This document shows, piece by piece, positions 30,517-33,488 of a stretch of DNA of 33,488 bases; positions within the stretch are counted from its first letter, which is position 1; every line of letters begins with the position of its first letter. The translations under genes were made by a program, and so were the position numbers. The DNA is taken from NCBI GenBank assembly GCA_036310185.1, contig JAXJSH010000020.1, forward strand, positions 1 through 33,488, written 5' to 3'. Source of the stretch: JALENY01 sp036310185. Lineage in GTDB: Bacteria; Bacillota; Clostridia; Lachnospirales; Lachnospiraceae. The notes beneath the pieces were generated by a model. The model was not told the origin of the DNA. It ran no database searches and worked only from the letters and a program-made list of their open reading frames with translations.

Positions 30517-31535
30517 TTTGCGCCTCCTTTTGCTTCCACCACGACTGCATGTGCGATTCCGGGAACACTGTTTCCCTCTGAAAAGCTGACTTTCGAAAGC
30601 AGCGCTCCGGTGGGAACAAACAGTACCCGTTTCCACTCTCCGCTCTCGATTTTCGGCAGGATATAAGCAGCAAACACACTGGCTGCACAGCCGCATCCGC
30701 TTCCGCCTGCATGGGTATCCTGTTTTTCCTCGTCAAATATCTCGATTCCGCAGTCCATATGGCAGTCGCTGATATCGATACCACGTTCTCCCAGAACATC
30801 CCACAAAATCTTTTGTCCAATGCTCCCAAGATCTCCGGTTATAATTTTATCGTACTCCTTTGGGGTCCGCTGAAAGTCCATAAGGTTGTGATAAATCGTA
30901 TCACTGGCTGCGGTGGCCATACAGGCCCCCATATTCATAGAATCTTTCAGACCATTGTCTATGATCTTTCCGGTGGTTACTCCGGTGATCTCCGCTTTTC
31001 CCCCATCCTTTCCCAGCACACACGCCCCGCTTCCGGTGACGGTCCAGGATGCTGACAGCGGGCGCTGATTTCCATAGGCCAGCGGAAAACGAAATTCTTT
31101 TTCCGCGCTGGCAAAATGACTGGAAGTCAGGCTCAGGACATAATCACCGTAACCGCCTGCCACCGCCATAGCCCCAAGCGACAGCGCTTCTCCCATGGTG
31201 GAACAGGCACCATAGAGACCATACACAGGAATCCGAAAATCCATGATTCCGAACGAGGAAGCGATGGACTGGGCCAGCAGATCTCCTGCAAAAATCATGC
31301 GGATACGCTGTTTGTCCAGATTCGCCTTTGCCATAGCCAGCTGCGCCGCCTCTTTCTGCAGGGTACTTTCCGCCTCTTCCCAGCTTTTGCATCCCATCAT
31401 GGGATCCTGACAGACCATATCAAAATAAGTTCCCAATGGTCCTTCCCCCTCTTTTTGTCCTACCACAGCCGCCGCTCCGAGAATACTGACCGGATTCTCA
31501 AAGCAGACACTCTGTGCACCCATCATCTGACTCAT
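30513..31535 (-). CDS. spoVAD: Stage V sporulation protein AD
   Basis: A dipicolinic-acid-binding, thiolase-fold protein on the spore inner membrane. About 340 residues, recognised by ASSFGIMDFRIPVYGLYGAC, VTGSGACVLG and HAGGSGCGCAASVFAAYILP. The ATG at 31535 (MSQMMGAQ) has a GTGAGGTC site before it. The frame opens another 22 codons upstream from a TTG, which was not preferred. Confidence 0.95.
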   Translation of the reverse strand: MSQMMGAQSVCFENPVSILGAAAVVGQKEGEGPLGTYFDMVCQDPMMGCKSWEEAESTLQKEAAQLAMAKANLDKQRIRMIFAGDLLAQSIASSFGIMDFRIPVYGLYGACSTMGEALSLGAMAVAGGYGDYVLSLTSSHFASAEKEFRFPLAYGNQRPLSASWTVTGSGACVLGKDGGKAEITGVTTGKIIDNGLKDSMNMGACMATAASDTIYHNLMDFQRTPKEYDKIITGDLGSIGQKILWDVLGERGIDISDCHMDCGIEIFDEEKQDTHAGGSGCGCAASVFAAYILPKIESGEWKRVLFVPTGALLSKVSFSEGNSVPGIAHAVVVEAKGGAK

Positions 31536-31606
31536 ATTTCTGACCTCACTCTTCTGATTTGATAGCGCATCCGCTCCTGTTTTATTTCTGCTTTTTTCCA
31601 AAAATC

Positions 31607-31828
31607 TTATTGAATATGTTCCTGATTTTCTCCCAGATCATTTACAAACACCTCCATATCTTCTCTTGTATGCATCTGTCTGCTTTTTTCCACAACTGCT
31701 TCCTTTTCCATATCGCTCATATCCGCAAAAGCTTCCATCGATTTTTCATTTGCCGCCAGAGACAGACCAAAACCGATTGGCAGATCACCGCCCTGACCGA
31801 TATTCCACTTATTTTCTGAATGTTCCAT
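31607..31828 (-). CDS. Small protein of unknown function inside the spoVA operon
   Basis: Has 73 residues, with GGDLPIGFGLSLAANEKSME then a helical part ending FVNDLGENQEHIQ. The pattern (LPIGFGxxLAxN, a Met/Ala-rich helix and an acidic end) recalls small proteins widespread in Lachnospiraceae with no assigned role. It lies between spoVAC and spoVAD, where Bacillus has no gene. It has GATGAGGTG before the start. Its position suggests forespore expression and a link to SpoVA, but this is inference. Confidence 0.7.
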   Translation of the reverse strand: MEHSENKWNIGQGGDLPIGFGLSLAANEKSMEAFADMSDMEKEAVVEKSRQMHTREDMEVFVNDLGENQEHIQ

Positions 31829-31845
31829 TCCCGCACCTCATCATT

Positions 31846-32301
31846 CTAAAAAAATCCAAACATCTTCCCTGCCCAGTAGATCAGTCCCAGCAGCCAGGAA
31901 CTGAAAATACCATATAGGATCACCGGTCCGCAGATGGAAAATATTTTGCATCCAATACCAAATACCTGTCCTTCTTTCTGGAATTCAATGGCCGGCGCTG
32001 CCACCGAATTGGCAAATCCCGTGATCGGAACCAGCGTTCCTGCACCGCCGAACTTTGCCAGACATGGGTAAATATTCAGTCCTGTCAGCAGCACACTGAG
32101 TCCCACCAGAATCATGGAGCACCAGGAACCGGCTTCCGTCTGATCCATTCCCATTCCTGCGGCCACATTTAAGATGACCTGCCCCAGCACACAGATCAGG
32201 CCGCCCACCAGAAATGCTTTTGCCATATTTTTTGGCAGACTATGCACCGGCGTTACGCTTTTTACATAGGATTCATATTCTTTCTGTTGTATATCGTCCA
32301 T
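31846..32301 (-). CDS. spoVAC: Stage V sporulation protein AC
   Basis: A SpoVA channel membrane protein; SpoVAC is reported in Bacillus to act as a mechanosensitive channel. The 151 residues have membrane segments around 30-50, 64-80 and 113-140, with the shared motif FGGAGTLVPITGFANSVAAP. It follows spoVAB by 3 nt. Confidence 0.95.
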   Translation of the reverse strand: MDDIQQKEYESYVKSVTPVHSLPKNMAKAFLVGGLICVLGQVILNVAAGMGMDQTEAGSWCSMILVGLSVLLTGLNIYPCLAKFGGAGTLVPITGFANSVAAPAIEFQKEGQVFGIGCKIFSICGPVILYGIFSSWLLGLIYWAGKMFGFF

Positions 32302-32304
32302 AAT

Positions 32305-32763
32305 TTACCATCCTTTATAATAATATAATATTGACCAAAGCGCTTTTCCAACAGCGGTACTGACAACCAGAGCTGCAATGCCTTTTACCAGACCCGCTCT
32401 TCTTGCCATAATCGGCACAATATCCAGAATTTCCGTCAGTGCGATAATCCAGCTTCCAAGAAAAATGCCTCCAAACAGACCGTAGACCCCTGCTGCAAGT
32501 GATCCAATGGAAAAATTCATACTTCCCAGGGCCAGTCTGAGATTTCCAAGGGGCAGTTTCCACTCATACAGGGTAAACAGATTTCCCATGACAGCCCCGG
32601 CCATAGCACAGTTTTCATACAAAAGCATATGATTTGCCGTGTGTGTGATACCGGCATACCGGGGTATAATATTCAGGCCGATAAGCAGTGCCACCAGACC
32701 GCTGGCTATGATAATACCGCCAAAGAGCCCGACCATGCCCACAAACCAGTGACTAATCCCCAT
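32305..32763 (-). CDS. spoVAB: Stage V sporulation protein AB
   Basis: A hydrophobic 152-residue membrane protein of the SpoVA group, with motifs GLNIIPRYAGITHTANH and GLFGGIFLGSWIIALTEILD. It has several predicted membrane segments. The start overlaps the spoVAA end by 11 nt. Confidence 0.9.
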   Translation of the reverse strand: MGISHWFVGMVGLFGGIIIASGLVALLIGLNIIPRYAGITHTANHMLLYENCAMAGAVMGNLFTLYEWKLPLGNLRLALGSMNFSIGSLAAGVYGLFGGIFLGSWIIALTEILDIVPIMARRAGLVKGIAALVVSTAVGKALWSILYYYKGW

Positions 32764-33379
32764 TTTCCTGTCTCCCTTCCCGGCTGTATTTTTCCATGAC
32801 GGTCCGGTTTACATCCTCTTCATACACACGCATCTGTACCTCCATGGGGGTCGGATCCTGGGTGATTTTCCATGTACCAAAGTGATTAAAGAAGAATACA
32901 ACACCAATTCCGATTCCGATGGAATACATCAGCTCCAGTTCTGTGAATCCATCGGAAGGTTCACCGGTGAACTGCTCGTATACCTTTGTAAAAAGACCGG
33001 ACGTATCCACATCCGTATTAAATGTCATAATCGAAAAACCTGAGCCAAAAAAAGTCACAATACAGATAAACGCAGCCTTAACCCAGTTCCATACCTTATG
33101 CTGACGCTTTTCTTTTTCATAGGTCAGGATAAAATTTACTTCTCCCAGATGTACTACATCCACATTTGTCATCTGTCTCTGGATTTTTTCAATGATATCC
33201 ATAGCTGACACCACATATCGGCCCGGCTCATTCTTCGGGATCGTCATAATATGAATTCCCCGGCTCTGACTCAATGTCTTTTCATTGCTGCCCGACAGTT
33301 TTGCAATGTCACCAAGATACACATGCGGATCATGGATTTCAACATTCTGCTCGGTCTGAATGTACAATGTTTCGCTCAT
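32753..33379 (-). CDS. spoVAA: Stage V sporulation protein AA
   Basis: First gene of the spoVA operon. The 208 residues have an N-terminal soluble domain (DPHVYLGDIAKLSGSNE) and two C-terminal membrane segments near residues 112-130 and 160-175. The function is unknown beyond need for the operon's role in dipicolinic acid uptake. The ATG at 33379 has GGAGG eleven bases before it. The start overlaps the tail of an upstream frame by 41 nt. Confidence 0.92.
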   Translation of the reverse strand: MSETLYIQTEQNVEIHDPHVYLGDIAKLSGSNEKTLSQSRGIHIMTIPKNEPGRYVVSAMDIIEKIQRQMTNVDVVHLGEVNFILTYEKEKRQHKVWNWVKAAFICIVTFFGSGFSIMTFNTDVDTSGLFTKVYEQFTGEPSDGFTELELMYSIGIGIGVVFFFNHFGTWKITQDPTPMEVQMRVYEEDVNRTVMEKYSREGRQENGD

Positions 33380-33488
33380 ATACCAATGTTCCTCCCTGCA
33401 TTTCTTCCGGTGTTTCCGAAGCAGTCCGATAATAATAGAAAATACCGGCTGCAACTGCAATTGCCAGCAGGCAAAGAATTGCACATAC
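33339..33488 (-). CDS. Tail of an unknown membrane protein, cut by window edge
   Basis: The last 49 codons only. A hydrophobic segment (CAILCLLAIAVAAGIFYYY) is followed by a short tail with GGTLVYERN. It runs past the spoVAA start codon in another frame. In many clostridia sigF precedes the spoVA genes, but this tail does not look like a sigma factor, so it may be a small accessory gene between them. Confidence 0.55.
   Translation of the reverse strand, partial: VCAILCLLAIAVAAGIFYYYRTASETPEEMQGGTLVYERNIVHSDRAEC

Noticed and set aside
30157..30696. A longer frame joined to the start of spoVAE
   Set aside because: The first 60 codons are the spoVAD gene read in another frame; SpoVAE starts at 30516 with its own AGGAGG.
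1..33488. CRISPR array, tRNA, rRNA or prophage
   Set aside because: No regularly spaced repeats, cloverleaf, rRNA segments or phage genes were seen by eye.

Overview
The window reads as a chromosomal segment of a spore-forming Gram-positive anaerobe, most likely a Lachnospiraceae (Blautia/Ruminococcus-like) member of the Clostridia. The evidence is a spoVA sporulation operon, zinc-ribbon adenylate kinase, a four-cysteine S14, a KOW protein between map and infA, an L17 with a long internal insertion, strong AGGAGG ribosome binding sites and moderate GC. Genus is a guess. No rRNA, tRNA, CRISPR or intact mobile element was seen.

Layout, left to right. (1) 1-2760: a minus-strand MoxR-type AAA ATPase and VWA protein pair, the VWA gene cut by the window edge. 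(2) 2811-3300: a short remnant of an Rpn/PD-(D/E)XK transposase-like protein with its own terminator and an inverted repeat. (3) 3357-6476: pyrG and galE. (4) 6541-23383: the merged S10-spc-alpha ribosomal protein cluster on the minus strand. It runs rpsJ-rplC-rplD-rplW-rplB-rpsS-rplV-rpsC-rplP-rpmC-rpsQ-rplN-rplX-rplE-rpsZ-rpsH-rplF-rplR-rpsE-rpmD-rplO-secY-adk-map-KOW-infA-rpmJ-rpsM-rpsK-rpsD-rpoA-rplQ. It is driven from a promoter before rpsJ, with a second one before rpmJ. (5) 23440-25431: a divergent pair, a signal-peptidase-like acidic membrane protein and a GNAT acetyltransferase. (6) 25488-29268: tcdA-murB-rapZ-whiA-crh, a tightly packed cell-wall and carbon-control operon. (7) 29336-30090: a YesL-family membrane protein. 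(8) 30157-33488: spoVAA-AB-AC-(small protein)-AD-AE, preceded by the tail of an unknown membrane protein.

The proteins are almost all core. The interesting signals are in the non-coding DNA. A hairpin repeat occurs twice in the same orientation, each time just downstream of a good promoter and upstream of a ribosome binding site (2637-2710 and 24552-24650). The S10 leader and the rpsJ-rplC gap hold elaborate predicted RNA structure. A small hairpin, GAAACACCC-N4-GGGTGTAC in sense orientation, recurs in three ribosomal gaps. Three promoters share the exact form TTGCAT-N17-TATACT. An unexpected 367-nt gap splits rpmJ from rpsM. I found no clear evidence of a wholly new multi-gene system. All structural claims come from reading by eye, without folding or database tools.
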